From the NCBI RefSeq assembly GCF_025515205.1, contig NZ_JAOPFX010000001.1, positions 310,001 to 374,000 of the forward strand: a stretch of 64,000 nucleotides of DNA. The letters are read 5' to 3'. Position numbers and translations under genes: made by a program. Below the pieces are notes generated by a model. That model worked only from the letters and a program-made list of their open reading frames with translations. It searched no databases and was not told where the DNA came from. Every line of letters begins with the position of its first letter. Position 1 is the stretch's first letter. Shown piece by piece: positions 51,946-60,435 of the stretch. The stretch comes from Microbacterium fluvii (GTDB lineage: Bacteria; Actinomycetota; Actinomycetes; Actinomycetales; Microbacteriaceae).

Positions 51946-53517
51946 GTGTTCGACTTCTTCGCCGCGTACCCGACGATCCTGCTGTTCGTGCTGGTCGGCA
52001 TCGGCGCGGTGCTCGGACGTCTCCACGTGAAGGGGGTGTCGCTGGGGGCAGCGGGCGTGCTGTTCGCGGCGATCGGCCTGAACGCGTGGTCGGTCTCGCA
52101 GGGGGTCACCCAGGAGATCCCGGTCGCCGTCGGCGACCTCGGGGTGATCGTCTTCGCGTTCTGCACCGGGGTGATCGCCGGACCGGGGTTCTTCACGGCA
52201 CTGAAGACGTCGTGGCAGATCATCCTCGCGGTGCTCGGGGTGGTCGTGCTCGCCTCCGTCGCCGGGTTCGCGCTCGGCTCGGCGTTGGGCGTCGCACCGG
52301 TCACGATCGCCGGAACGCTCGCCGGCGCCCTCACGAGCACCCCGGCCCTGGCGGCGACGGGCGGCAGCCCGGAGGCCACCGTCGGCTACGCGAGTGCCTA
52401 CGTCTACGGCGTCGTCGCCGCGATGATCGCGGTGTCGCTGGCCCTGCGCGGACGCGGCTCCGACAGCGACACCCCGCAGCCGATCGTCGACAAGTCGGTG
52501 CGCATCGACACGGTCTCGCTGCCCACCGCGGGAGAGATCGCCCACCGCCATGGCGACCAGGTGACGTTCTCGCGCATCCGCGAGCACGGCGGCGCCTCGG
52601 CGCACGTCGCCGACGACGAGACGCCGCTGACGCAGGGCTCCGTGGTCAACGTCGTGGGCCCCCGCGACGAGGTCGACGCCGTCACGGCGGAGCTCGGCCA
52701 CACCTCCTCGATCGACGTCATCGGGGAGCGCTCGACGCTCGACTACCGCCGCATCATCCTGTCGAACTCCCGCCTGGCCGGCCGCTCGATCTCGAGCCTC
52801 GGACTCAAGCAGAAATACGGCGCCTCGATCGCCCGCATCCGTCGAGGCGACATCGAGCTGGTCGCGAGCCCCGACATCGTCGTGCAGATCGGCGACCGCC
52901 TGCGCGTCGTCGGGCCCAAGAAGTCCATGCGCGACGTCACCGCCTACCTCGGCGACTCCGAGCGCGGCACCACCGACACCAACCCCGCCGCGACGGGGCT
53001 CGGCATCGTCGTGGGGCTGCTGATCGGCGTCGTGCAGGTGCCGCTGCCCGGCGGCGGCTCGTTCTCGCTCGGCTTCGCCGCGGGGGCCCTCGTCATCGGG
53101 CTGGTCGTCGGCCGCGTGCGCCGCATCGGCCCCGTCTCGATCTCGATGCCCCAGACCGCGGCGACGGTGCTCGCCGAGTTCGGGCTGCTCATCTTTCTCG
53201 CGTACGCCGGCACCAAGGCGGGTTCGCAGATCGTCTCGGCGATCGTCTCGGGCGAGGTCTTCACGCTGCTCGGCGTCGGCTTCGTCATGACCACGGTCTG
53301 CGTCGTGGGCACGTACGTCGCGGCCCGGCACGTGTTCCGCCTGGGCGGCACCCGCACCTCCGGCATCATCGGCGGCGCGCAGACGAACCCCGCGATCCTC
53401 GGCTTCGCCCAGACCCGCACCGACTACGACGCGCGGGTCGCCCTGGGCTACAGCCTCATCTACCCCGCCGCGATGGTGGTCAAGATCGTGCTCGCGCAGG
53501 TCATCATCCTGCTGTGA
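51946..53517 (+). CDS. AspT/YidE-type transporter with two TrkA-C domains
   Basis: The 523-residue product has five to six membrane segments, then two TrkA_C-like domains (about 190-345, GEIAHRHGDQVTFSRIREHG and RRIILSNSRLAGRSISSLGL), then five to six more segments with the AspT repeat (GGGSFSLGFAAGALVIGLVVG). Such proteins are aspartate:alanine exchangers or relatives of unknown substrate. The GTG at 51946 is two bases after the polymerase stop, with GAGGAG upstream, so the two genes are one operon. No functional link to DNA repair is implied. Confidence 0.87.
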   Translation: MFDFFAAYPTILLFVLVGIGAVLGRLHVKGVSLGAAGVLFAAIGLNAWSVSQGVTQEIPVAVGDLGVIVFAFCTGVIAGPGFFTALKTSWQIILAVLGVVVLASVAGFALGSALGVAPVTIAGTLAGALTSTPALAATGGSPEATVGYASAYVYGVVAAMIAVSLALRGRGSDSDTPQPIVDKSVRIDTVSLPTAGEIAHRHGDQVTFSRIREHGGASAHVADDETPLTQGSVVNVVGPRDEVDAVTAELGHTSSIDVIGERSTLDYRRIILSNSRLAGRSISSLGLKQKYGASIARIRRGDIELVASPDIVVQIGDRLRVVGPKKSMRDVTAYLGDSERGTTDTNPAATGLGIVVGLLIGVVQVPLPGGGSFSLGFAAGALVIGLVVGRVRRIGPVSISMPQTAATVLAEFGLLIFLAYAGTKAGSQIVSAIVSGEVFTLLGVGFVMTTVCVVGTYVAARHVFRLGGTRTSGIIGGAQTNPAILGFAQTRTDYDARVALGYSLIYPAAMVVKIVLAQVIILL

Positions 53518-53570
53518 GGTGCAGCATCCGTCGATCGATTGCGGGGCGGCGATGCGGCGGTGGGTACCGG

Positions 53571-53718
53571 GCTGCGGCCGAGGTGGCGGTTTCGCGAGAC
53601 CGCGTTCTGTCGCTGAGACCGGCCGCTGCAGGGGTGGTTTCGCGCGCAGGGGTGGGTTTCGGGTGGGCGTGGTGGGGTTTCGGTGCGCGGGGTGGGTCTT
53701 GTGGGGGTGCGGGCGGGG
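53571..53718. repeat. Direct repeat of period 176, copy 1
   Basis: The block from GCTGCGGCCG to GGGTGCGGGCGGGG occurs again exactly 176 bases later. The second half (from CGCGCGCAGGGGTGGGTTTC) is nearly identical and the first half more diverged. Confidence 0.8.
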
Positions 53719-53746
53719 GGAGCATGGGCGGGGCGGATGCTGTCGG

Positions 53747-53894
53747 GCTGCGGCCGGCGTGCCGGTTTCGCGAGACCCGCGTCTGCGCGCGAGACCCTCG
53801 GCTGCGAGCGCGGCTTCGCGCGCAGGGGTGGGTTTCGGGTGGGAGTGGCGGGGTTTCGGTGCGCGGGGTGGGTCTTGTGGGGGTGCGGGCGGGG
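53747..53894. repeat. Direct repeat of period 176, copy 2
   Basis: Second copy, same orientation. It ends 19 bases before the stop of the ThrE-type gene (53913). Confidence 0.8.
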
Positions 53895-53912
53895 CGTATG
53901 CCGCCCGCCGGC

Positions 53913-55199
53913 TCAGATGCGCGGTGAGCCCCACTCGCGTTCGGTCAGGATGCGGGCGACGGTGAGGCCGATCGCGAGGGCGACCACGACCGAGACCGCC
54001 TCGACGCCGTACTGGATCGCGGGCACCGTGTCGCCGTCGATCATCGCGACGATCGCGCGGTAACTCGCCGCCCCCGGCACCATGATGAGTACGGCCGGCA
54101 CCGTAAGTGTCACCCGCGGGGCGCTGAGCCACCGCGACTGCGTGAACGCGAGCACGCCGACCGCGAGGCCCGCGAGGGCCGCGGCGATGGGGGCGCCCAG
54201 GCCCACGTCGACGAGGGCGAGGCGGCCGAGATTGACCACGGCGCCGATCACGGCGGCGATCAGGGCGATGCGCAGCGGGGTCGAGAACAGCAGGGCGAAG
54301 CCGATCACGCCGACCGCGCCGGCGACGAAGCGCACGATCGACAGCAGCGGCTGCTCGAACTCGGGCGGCACGATCGTCACGGGGCTGCTGTGGAAGGTCG
54401 CCGCCACGGCCCACACCGCCGTGCCGGTGGCCAGCAGCACGAGGCACGCGTACACGACCCTGATCGTGCCGGCGTTGAGGTCGAGCCGTGCCAGGTCGAG
54501 GGCTCCGGTCACGAGCGGGAAGCCGGGCACGAGAAACAGCACGGCGCTGGTGAGTGCGGCGTCTTGGGCGGTGTCGCCGCCGAGGGTCCTGGACGCGGCC
54601 GAGACGGCCGTGAACACGACGAGCGCCGTCACGGCCGCGAGGAAGACGGTGAGGAACTCGTTCGTGCGGGCTCGTGCCAGCAGCATCCGCAGTCCCTGCC
54701 CCGCCGCGACCGCGATGCCGACCGTCAGCGCCTCGAACCAGCCGCCGTTGTTCAGCAGTGCGAAGGCCGCGCAGGCGGCCGCGGCGGCGAGTACCTTGAG
54801 CAGCGTCGGGTAGGGCGAGCGGGCGCTCTCGATGGCGTCGAGCTCGCGCTGCAGCTCGTGCGCCGTCGTTCCGTTCTCGACGTCGTGACTGAGCCGCTGC
54901 AGCAGGGTGATGCGATAGGCGTCGACCCCGGGGCGCACTTCGGCGACCCGTGTGCGATAGAGCGCGCCGCGGTGCGCCGTGAGCACGATGTCGGTCATGC
55001 CGACGCGGGTGTGCAGGTCATCGATGCCCAGGGCGAGGGCGACGCGCTTCATCGAGTCGCGCACGCGCGCCGACGAGGCGCCCGCGCCCAGCATGAGCCT
55101 GCCCAGCCGCAGCACGGCGTCGACCCGCGCGATGAAGAGCACGGGTTCGAGGCGCAGCTCGGAGGTCTCGGGGGAGGGGTCGCCGAATGCGTCGGGCAT
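53913..55199 (-). CDS. ThrE-type threonine/serine exporter family protein
   Basis: The 428-residue product has the ThrE plan: an N-terminal soluble domain with RLGRLMLGAGASSARVRDSMKR, about ten membrane helices, and a SFLVPGFPLVTGALDLARLD-like and VPAVLIMVPGAASYRAI pair, one in each duplicated half. These proteins export threonine, serine or related compounds in actinobacteria. CAGGAT, a weak -10, ends six bases before the ATG at 55199. The frame is intact and the length is normal for the single-chain form. Confidence 0.92.
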   Translation of the reverse strand: MPDAFGDPSPETSELRLEPVLFIARVDAVLRLGRLMLGAGASSARVRDSMKRVALALGIDDLHTRVGMTDIVLTAHRGALYRTRVAEVRPGVDAYRITLLQRLSHDVENGTTAHELQRELDAIESARSPYPTLLKVLAAAAACAAFALLNNGGWFEALTVGIAVAAGQGLRMLLARARTNEFLTVFLAAVTALVVFTAVSAASRTLGGDTAQDAALTSAVLFLVPGFPLVTGALDLARLDLNAGTIRVVYACLVLLATGTAVWAVAATFHSSPVTIVPPEFEQPLLSIVRFVAGAVGVIGFALLFSTPLRIALIAAVIGAVVNLGRLALVDVGLGAPIAAALAGLAVGVLAFTQSRWLSAPRVTLTVPAVLIMVPGAASYRAIVAMIDGDTVPAIQYGVEAVSVVVALAIGLTVARILTEREWGSPRI

Positions 55200-55215
55200 G
55201 CATCGATCCTGGCAG

Positions 55216-56247
55216 TCAGTCCAGCACGTCTGCCAGATCGTAGGCGGTCACGGTCTCGAGCTGGTCGAACGTGCACGATCGGGCGTCGCGGTCGGGCCGC
55301 CAGCGCTCGAATTGCACCGTGTGTCGGAACCTCGCGCCCTCGAGCTGGTCGTAGCGCACCTCGAGCACCCGCTCGGGGCGCAGCCGCACGAACGACACGT
55401 CTTTCGAGCCGCTGAACCGCGAACGGTCGGTCTCGCCCGTGATCGCGGTGCCCTCGTCGTCGCGCTCGACGAGCGGGGCGAGCTCGTCGACGAGCTCGAG
55501 GCGCTTCTGGTCGCTGAACGCAGCGACGCCTCCCACGTTGCGGAGGGTTCCTTCTCGGTCGAAGAGGCCGAGCAGCAGCGAGCCGACGCCCTGCCCCGAC
55601 TTGTGCACACGGTAGCCGAGGGCGACGACATCGGCCGTGCGCGCGTGCTTGATCTTGAGCATCGTGCGCTTGCCCGGCGCATAGGGCTGATCGAGCGGCT
55701 TGGCCACGACGCCGTCGAGGCCGGCGCCCTCGAACTCGGCGAGCCATCGTCGGGCGAGGTCGGGGTCGCCGGTGGTGCGGGTGAGGTGCACGGGGTGCGG
55801 CACGGTGTCGAGCAGGTCGACGAGCTCTCGGCGCCGCGTCTCGAACGGCTCGGGCTGCAGGTCGCGCTCGCCGCGGGCGAGCAGGTCGAATGCGATGAAC
55901 ATCGCCGGCGTCTCGTGCGAGAGCAGCTCGACGCGCGATGCCGCCGGGTGGATGCGCTGAGACAGCGCGGGCCAATCGAGCCGCTGCGCACCCGGCTCGC
56001 CGAGCGCGACGACGATCTCGCCGTCGATCAGGCAGGGTTCGGGCAGAAGCTCGGCGAACGCGGCCACGAGTTCTGGAAAGTACCGGGTCAGCGGCTTCGC
56101 GCCCCGGCTGCCGATCTCGACGTCGGTGCCGTCCCACGACACCAGGGCGCGGAAGCCGTCCCACTTGGGCTCGAAGCTCAGCCCGGGCTTGCTCGGCACG
56201 GCGGCCATCGCTTTGGCGAGCATCGGCGCGGGGATCTCGTAGGCCAT
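55216..56247 (-). CDS. ATP-dependent DNA ligase (LigC-type)
   Basis: The 343-residue product has the nucleotidyltransferase core with the adenylated Lys28 in EPKWDGFRA, followed by the downstream motifs CLIDGEIV, FDLLARGERD and GLDGVVAKPLD, and KIKHAR as motif V. An OB-fold C-terminal domain completes the enzyme. It seals nicks using ATP and could work with the LigD-type polymerase 3 kb away. There is no nuclease or polymerase domain. CAGGAT ends six bases before the ATG at 56247. The gene ends 16 bases before the start of the ThrE gene on the same strand. Confidence 0.93.
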   Translation of the reverse strand: MAYEIPAPMLAKAMAAVPSKPGLSFEPKWDGFRALVSWDGTDVEIGSRGAKPLTRYFPELVAAFAELLPEPCLIDGEIVVALGEPGAQRLDWPALSQRIHPAASRVELLSHETPAMFIAFDLLARGERDLQPEPFETRRRELVDLLDTVPHPVHLTRTTGDPDLARRWLAEFEGAGLDGVVAKPLDQPYAPGKRTMLKIKHARTADVVALGYRVHKSGQGVGSLLLGLFDREGTLRNVGGVAAFSDQKRLELVDELAPLVERDDEGTAITGETDRSRFSGSKDVSFVRLRPERVLEVRYDQLEGARFRHTVQFERWRPDRDARSCTFDQLETVTAYDLADVLD

Positions 56248-56332
56248 GCCCCCATCCTGGCCGGGGAGCGCCGCAGGCGGAATCCCCGCGCGGGGTGTCG
56301 CGGCAGCATCCGCCGGCCGTCGCGGTCGCCCG

Positions 56333-56401
56333 GATCAGGAGACTCGGCCGACACAGGTCGATTCGGCAGAATGTGACCTGCCTCGGCCGAATCACCTGAT
56401 C
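56333..56401. repeat. Long imperfect inverted repeat
   Basis: The 27 bases from 56333 (GATCAGGAGACTCGGCCG...) match the reverse complement of the 27 bases ending at 56401 (...CACCTGATC) with five mismatches. It lies between the ligase gene and a small protein gene; a CACCTGATCTCGC direct repeat follows. Confidence 0.7.
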
Positions 56402-56409
56402 TCGCACGA

Positions 56410-56436
56410 GCGGATGCGGTGGCACCCCGCATCCGC
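56410..56436. repeat. Perfect palindrome on the GCGGATGCGG word
   Basis: GCGGATGCGG (56410-56419) is exactly complementary to CCGCATCCGC (56427-56436) with a 7-base loop. It lies next to the longer inverted repeat and may form one compound structure with it. Confidence 0.7.
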
Positions 56437-56507
56437 ACCGTCTCTTCTCCGAGATCACCTGATCTCGCCCGACGGCGGAAGAGCGGCGGATGCTGCCCCT
56501 CGCGGCG

Positions 56508-56720
56508 TCAGTGGGTACGAGGGCGCATCGCGGCGCGCGGCGCCGCTGCGACCTGATGCCGCAGCATCCACACGCCGAATCGGCGGGCGGGCGTCGTCTC
56601 GGGCAGTTCGATGGGGCGCGGCGGGCGCTCGGCCCGGGAGAGTCGCAGCGCGATCTCGCGGTCGAGGTCGGCGGCGCGCCAGCGGTTGAGATAGTCGATG
56701 GTGTGCAGCGAGTTGTTCAT
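56508..56720 (-). CDS. Small basic protein of 70 residues, unknown function
   Basis: The product begins MNNSLHTIDYLNRWRAADLD and has a plausible mix of residues, then a basic, Arg/Pro-rich part ending RPRTH. AGGAAG lies nine bases before the ATG at 56720. No membrane segment or known domain is visible. An overlapping frame from 56850 to 56455 (about 131 residues, starting MSTEQSSASASHEALTS after TAACGT) is an alternative, and the true product is not certain. A second small gene with a strong ribosome site lies upstream on the same strand. Confidence 0.55.
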   Translation of the reverse strand: MNNSLHTIDYLNRWRAADLDREIALRLSRAERPPRPIELPETTPARRFGVWMLRHQVAAAPRAAMRPRTH

Positions 56721-56901
56721 GATCGTCTTCCTGCCGCGCGGTGCACGACGGCACCGGGTGGTCTCTGAGCAGGTTGCGGGCCGCGCAGCGGCGGCCCCGA
56801 GAGGTGAGTGCCTCATGCGATGCAGAGGCGGAACTCTGTTCTGTTGACATCCCTGACGTTACGAGGGGGTTCCGACATCGGCGTCGGCACCCGCGCGTGC
56901 G

Positions 56902-57126
56902 TCAGTGTGCGCCGGCGGGGCGATGCCCGTGCCGACGCACGTGGCGACCGGGCGCGGCGGGCGCGGGCGTGAGCGCGCGGCGGAGTCGTGCCCACAGGCC
57001 GACGCGTCCGCTCGTGGCGGCGGGCGTCGACTGCGCGGAGCGAGCACGCATCGCGGCGAGCTCACGGTTGGGCTCGTCGTGGCGGGTCGGGGTCAGCAGG
57101 GCGCTGACGAACGTGGCGTGGTACAT
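56902..57126 (-). CDS. Small basic protein of 74 residues, unknown function
   Basis: The product begins MYHATFVSALLTPTRHDEPN and is rich in Arg and Ala, with a GRVGLWARLRRAL helix in the middle. GGAGGTCACG precedes the ATG at 57126 directly, the best ribosome site among the small genes here. I do not recognise a family. It stands between the acyl-CoA dehydrogenase and the 70-residue gene on the same strand. Confidence 0.6.
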   Translation of the reverse strand: MYHATFVSALLTPTRHDEPNRELAAMRARSAQSTPAATSGRVGLWARLRRALTPAPAAPGRHVRRHGHRPAGAH

Positions 57127-57180
57127 CGTGACCTCCGATGGTCACGGATGAAGAGCGGGTCGGAGCCGTCCTGATACGCG

Positions 57181-58431
57181 TCAGGCGAAGGCGCTCATTC
57201 CGGTGATGTCGCGCCCGATCAGCAGCGCCTGCACGCTCTCGGTGCCCTCGTAGGTGTGGATCGCCTCGATGTCGGCCATGTGCTGCATGACGCCGTTCTC
57301 GAGCAGAATGCCGTTGCCGCCGAGCAGATCGCGTGCGGTCGAGGCGATGCGGCGCGCGGCGCGGGTGTTGTGGAACTTCGCGAGCGACGCCTGCGTCGGG
57401 CGCAGCCGGCCCGCGGTCTCGAGGTCGGCCATCCAGCGGCAGTAGAGCTGCATCGCGGTGAGGTCTTCGAGCATGTGCGTGAGGCGCTCCTGCACCATCT
57501 GGAACTTCGCGAGCGGCTTTCCGAACTGCACACGCTGCTGCGCGTAGCTGAGCGCGGCGTCGTAGCAGGCCGTCGCGTGGCCGAGCGCCGACCAGGCGAC
57601 GCCGGAGCGCGTCGAGTACAGCACCGTCGAGGCGTCCTTGAAGCTCTTGGCCCCCGGCAGCACGGCATCGGCGGGCACGCGCACGCCGTCGAGCACGATG
57701 TGGGCCTGGTGGATGCCGCGCAGCGACGCCTTGCCGGTGATGACGGTGCCCGCGTAGCCGGGGGTCTCCTGCGGCACGAGGAAGCAGCGTACATGGCCGT
57801 GCTCGGGCGCCCCCTCGTCGTCGATGCGCGCCCAGACGAACGTGATGCCGCCCGATGCTCCGTTGCCGATCCACTTCTTGGCGCCGTCGATGACCCACCC
57901 CGCGGTCGCTGAGCCTGCCGAAGGGTCGCGCCGCGCCACGGTCTCGAGCGACACCGAGTCGGAGCCGTGGTCGGGCTCGGTGAGGGCGAACGAGCCGAGC
58001 ACCTCGCCGCGGGCGAGCAGCACGAGGTACTGCTCCTGCTGCTGGGGGCTGCCGAAGAGGGCGAGCGTGCGCAGCGCGAGGCCGCCCTGCACCGCGAGGA
58101 TCGTGCCGAGCGACCCGTCACCGCGGGAGATCTCCATGTTCACCAGGCCCGCCGCCAGCAGCGACATCGGGGTGAGCGAGGGGTGCGCGATGCCGTCGAC
58201 GAACAGGTCGAGCTCGCCCATGCGGGCGGCCAGCTCCACGGGGTACTCCGCGGTGTCCCAGGCCTGCTGCATCCGATCGCCCACCTCGTCGATGAACGAC
58301 TGCGCGCGCTGCCAGTGGGCGCGGTCGTCGGCGGGGATGTCGGCGAACGCGGCGTAGTAGTCGGTGCCGCGGCGCGCGAGCACGTCGTAGCCTTCGACCG
58401 ACTGACCGGGGCGCGGGGTGAACTCGGGCAT
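57181..58431 (-). CDS. Acyl-CoA dehydrogenase, glutaryl-CoA dehydrogenase-like
   Basis: The 416-residue product has the acyl-CoA dehydrogenase fold with FALTEPDHGSDSV (FAD and substrate binding), WVIDGAKKWIGNGASGG and the C-terminal HTYEGTESVQALLIGRDITG. The Glu in YEGT is the catalytic base of the glutaryl-CoA dehydrogenase subgroup. This suggests a role in lysine, tryptophan or aromatic catabolism, but no other pathway gene is next to it. GGAG lies eight bases upstream of the ATG at 58431. An operator-like sequence at 58484 lies between it and the divergent aminotransferase gene. Confidence 0.9.
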   Translation of the reverse strand: MPEFTPRPGQSVEGYDVLARRGTDYYAAFADIPADDRAHWQRAQSFIDEVGDRMQQAWDTAEYPVELAARMGELDLFVDGIAHPSLTPMSLLAAGLVNMEISRGDGSLGTILAVQGGLALRTLALFGSPQQQEQYLVLLARGEVLGSFALTEPDHGSDSVSLETVARRDPSAGSATAGWVIDGAKKWIGNGASGGITFVWARIDDEGAPEHGHVRCFLVPQETPGYAGTVITGKASLRGIHQAHIVLDGVRVPADAVLPGAKSFKDASTVLYSTRSGVAWSALGHATACYDAALSYAQQRVQFGKPLAKFQMVQERLTHMLEDLTAMQLYCRWMADLETAGRLRPTQASLAKFHNTRAARRIASTARDLLGGNGILLENGVMQHMADIEAIHTYEGTESVQALLIGRDITGMSAFA

Positions 58432-58483
58432 GACTGCTCCTTCGGGTCCCCCTCAGTGTAATGGAACTCAATCCCGCCCTGCA

Positions 58484-58498
58484 TGGCACTCAGTACCA
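58484..58498. promoter_or_regulatory. Operator-like dyad (TGGCACTCAGTACCA)
   Basis: The 15 bases read TGGYACT-n-AGTRCCA with one mismatched pair. A second partial copy (ATGGAACTCA, 58461) lies 22 bases away, two helical turns, nearer the acyl-CoA dehydrogenase start. This is the size and spacing of a TetR-family site; the TetR gene at 59770 is one candidate binder. Confidence 0.45.
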
Positions 58499-58500
58499 AC

Positions 58501-58575
58501 CCCCTCCCGCAAGTTGGCACCTCCGGTCGCCTCGGAGCCGGGCGGAGCGGCAAGAGGTGCCAACTCGCGGGGGGA
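58501..58575. repeat. Inverted repeat with GTTGGCACCTC arms
   Basis: The 24 bases from 58501 and the 22 bases ending at 58575 pair over AGTTGGCACCTC/GAGGTGCCAACT and a GC-rich end, with one gap. It lies in the promoter region of the aminotransferase gene. Confidence 0.65.
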
Positions 58576-58598
58576 AAGGGCGGATGCTTCGCGCGGCG

Positions 58599-58604
58599 TA
58601 GCCT
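58599..58604 (+). promoter_or_regulatory. Predicted -10 element (TAGCCT) for the aminotransferase
   Basis: TAGCCT ends six bases before the GTG start at 58611, indicating a leaderless message. Confidence 0.45.
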
Positions 58605-58610
58605 GAAGGG

Positions 58611-59759
58611 GTGCCGCAGCTGAGCCCTCACCTGAAGACCGTGCCGGGCAGCGGCATCCGCCGCATCTTCGAGATCGCACTGAACCTCGAGGGCGTCACC
58701 TTCCTCGCCGTCGGCGAACCCGACATGCCGATCGCTCCGCACATCGCCGAGGCCGCGAAGCGGGCGTGGGACGACGACGACACGAACTACACCGCCAACG
58801 CGGGCATCCCGGCGCTGCGCCACGCCTTCGCCGACCGGTTCGCCGCCGTGCACGGCGCGGCCCTTGACCCCGAGCGGGTGTGGGTCACCGTCGGCGGCAC
58901 GCAGGCGCTGCACCAGGCGGTCGGGCTCGTGCTCGGCCCGGGCGACGAGGTGCTCGTGCCCGACCCCGGCTACACGACGTTCTCGATGAGCCCGCGGATG
59001 CTCAGCGCCGTGCCGGTGCCCTATGCGCTGCGCCCTGAGGCCGCGTTCCTGCCCGAGATCGAGCGGCTCGAGCAGTTGATCACCCCTCGGACCCGCGCGC
59101 TCATCGTCAACTCGCCCTCCAACCCGCTCGGCACCGTCGTCGACGAGGCGCTCGCGCGCGAGCTGCTGGCCTTCGCCGAGCGGCACGACCTGTGGGTCAT
59201 CAGCGACGAGGTGTACGAACAGCTCACGTGGGGCGGCCCGCACGTGAGTCTCACGGCGCTCGACACCGCCGCCGGCGGCGGCCGCGTGCTCGGCGTGTTC
59301 TCACTGTCGAAGACATATGCCATGACCGGCATCCGCATCGGCTTCCTCATCACGCCCCGCGGCATCGACCACGAGCTGCGCACCGTGCAGGAGGCGATGA
59401 TCGCGTGCGTCTCGGTGCCAGACCAGCGCGCCGGCGTCGCCGCGCTCGCCGGCGATCAGTCGGCGGTCGAGGCCGCCCGCACCCATTACCGGGGCAACCT
59501 CGAGGCCGCGACCGCGCTGCTCGATGAGCGCGGCATCCGCTATCGCGAGCCCGACGGCGCCTTCTATCTGTGGATCGACGTGTCGCACGCGTCGGGTGGC
59601 GACGTCGCGGCGTGGGCCGAGCGGTTCCTGCGGGAGCAGCTCGTCGCCGTCGCACCCGGCTCGGCGTTCGGCGCGGCGGGGGAGGGCTGGATCCGCGTGT
59701 GCGCGGCGGCCTCGCGCGCCGACCTGCTGCACGGGCTGAGCCTGCTGCCCGCGCCCTGA
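58611..59759 (+). CDS. PLP-dependent aminotransferase, class I/II
   Basis: The 382-residue product has fold type I features: NYTANAGIPALRHAFADRF, the Pro/Asn cofactor region (VNSPSNPLGTVV), the SDEVYEQLTW aspartate and the PLP lysine Lys234 in FSLSKTYAMTGIRIGF. The arginine for the alpha-carboxylate is in the C-terminal WIRVCAAAS. Substrate specificity is not clear; aspartate- and aromatic-type enzymes share this pattern. It is divergent from the acyl-CoA dehydrogenase. Its stop lies 10 bases before that of the convergent TetR gene. Confidence 0.92.
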   Translation: MPQLSPHLKTVPGSGIRRIFEIALNLEGVTFLAVGEPDMPIAPHIAEAAKRAWDDDDTNYTANAGIPALRHAFADRFAAVHGAALDPERVWVTVGGTQALHQAVGLVLGPGDEVLVPDPGYTTFSMSPRMLSAVPVPYALRPEAAFLPEIERLEQLITPRTRALIVNSPSNPLGTVVDEALARELLAFAERHDLWVISDEVYEQLTWGGPHVSLTALDTAAGGGRVLGVFSLSKTYAMTGIRIGFLITPRGIDHELRTVQEAMIACVSVPDQRAGVAALAGDQSAVEAARTHYRGNLEAATALLDERGIRYREPDGAFYLWIDVSHASGGDVAAWAERFLREQLVAVAPGSAFGAAGEGWIRVCAAASRADLLHGLSLLPAP

Positions 59760-59769
59760 CCGAGCGGCC

Positions 59770-60435
59770 TCAGCCGAGTTCGGCGGCGAGCCTGCGGGCG
59801 ACCTCGGCCGACGGCATCCGCTTCGGGAAGACCGCCACGACGACCTCGTCATCCCCCGCGTCGGATGCCGGCAGCACGCCGAACCGTCGGCGCACGTCGT
59901 CGAGCGCGTCGCGCAGGGTCGACGCCGGCACCTTCGCGGTGCCGCGGAGCAGCTGGCGCAGCACGTGGTTGTGCACGGCGGTCACGAGGGCGGCGAACCC
60001 CACGGCGTCGAGCGGGTCGATGCCGGGCAGGGCGCGGCGCAGGTAGTCGTCGAAGATGCGCTCGTAGCGGAAGACCATGACGATCTCGCGCTCTCGGAGC
60101 GCCGGCACCTCGCGCACGATCGCGTAGCGGCGGCGGGCGAGGTCGGGGTCGGCGGCGAAATGGCGGAAGACGTCGAGCGACACCTCGCACACCGCGGCCC
60201 ACGGGTCGGGGTGGCGCACATCGAGAGCTGCCGGGAGGCTCTCGAGCAGCGCCTCATGATCGGCGAAGACCACGTCTTCCTTCCCGCCGAACTGACGGAA
60301 GAAGGTCGAGCGCGAGATTCCGGCCGCCTGCGCGATCTGCTCGACGCTCGTGGCATCGAACCCCTGGCGCGCGAACAGGTCGATCGCCGCGGCCGCGACG
60401 GCCGTGCGGGGGTCGGATGCTGCCAGCTCGCTCAT
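59770..60435 (-). CDS. TetR-family transcriptional regulator
   Basis: The 221-residue product has a TetR helix-turn-helix (about 15-60, FDATSVEQIAQAAGISRSTFFRQFGGKEDVVF) and a helical ligand domain. The ligand is unknown. The ATG at 60435 is nine bases after TAGGCT, a minus-strand -10 candidate. It is convergent with the aminotransferase and could control the aminotransferase/acyl-CoA dehydrogenase promoter region at 58.45-58.6 kb. Confidence 0.9.
   Translation of the reverse strand: MSELAASDPRTAVAAAAIDLFARQGFDATSVEQIAQAAGISRSTFFRQFGGKEDVVFADHEALLESLPAALDVRHPDPWAAVCEVSLDVFRHFAADPDLARRRYAIVREVPALREREIVMVFRYERIFDDYLRRALPGIDPLDAVGFAALVTAVHNHVLRQLLRGTAKVPASTLRDALDDVRRRFGVLPASDAGDDEVVVAVFPKRMPSAEVARRLAAELG

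Larger units (their letters stand above)
53518..53912. other. Intergenic region of about 395 bases with direct repeats
   Basis: No gene is seen between the AspT-type and ThrE-type genes, which converge here. The region is almost wholly taken by two copies of a 148-base block at a 176-base period. It contains one GGATGCTG word (about 53734) and a short unique start (GCAGCATCCGTCGATCG). Confidence 0.7.
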
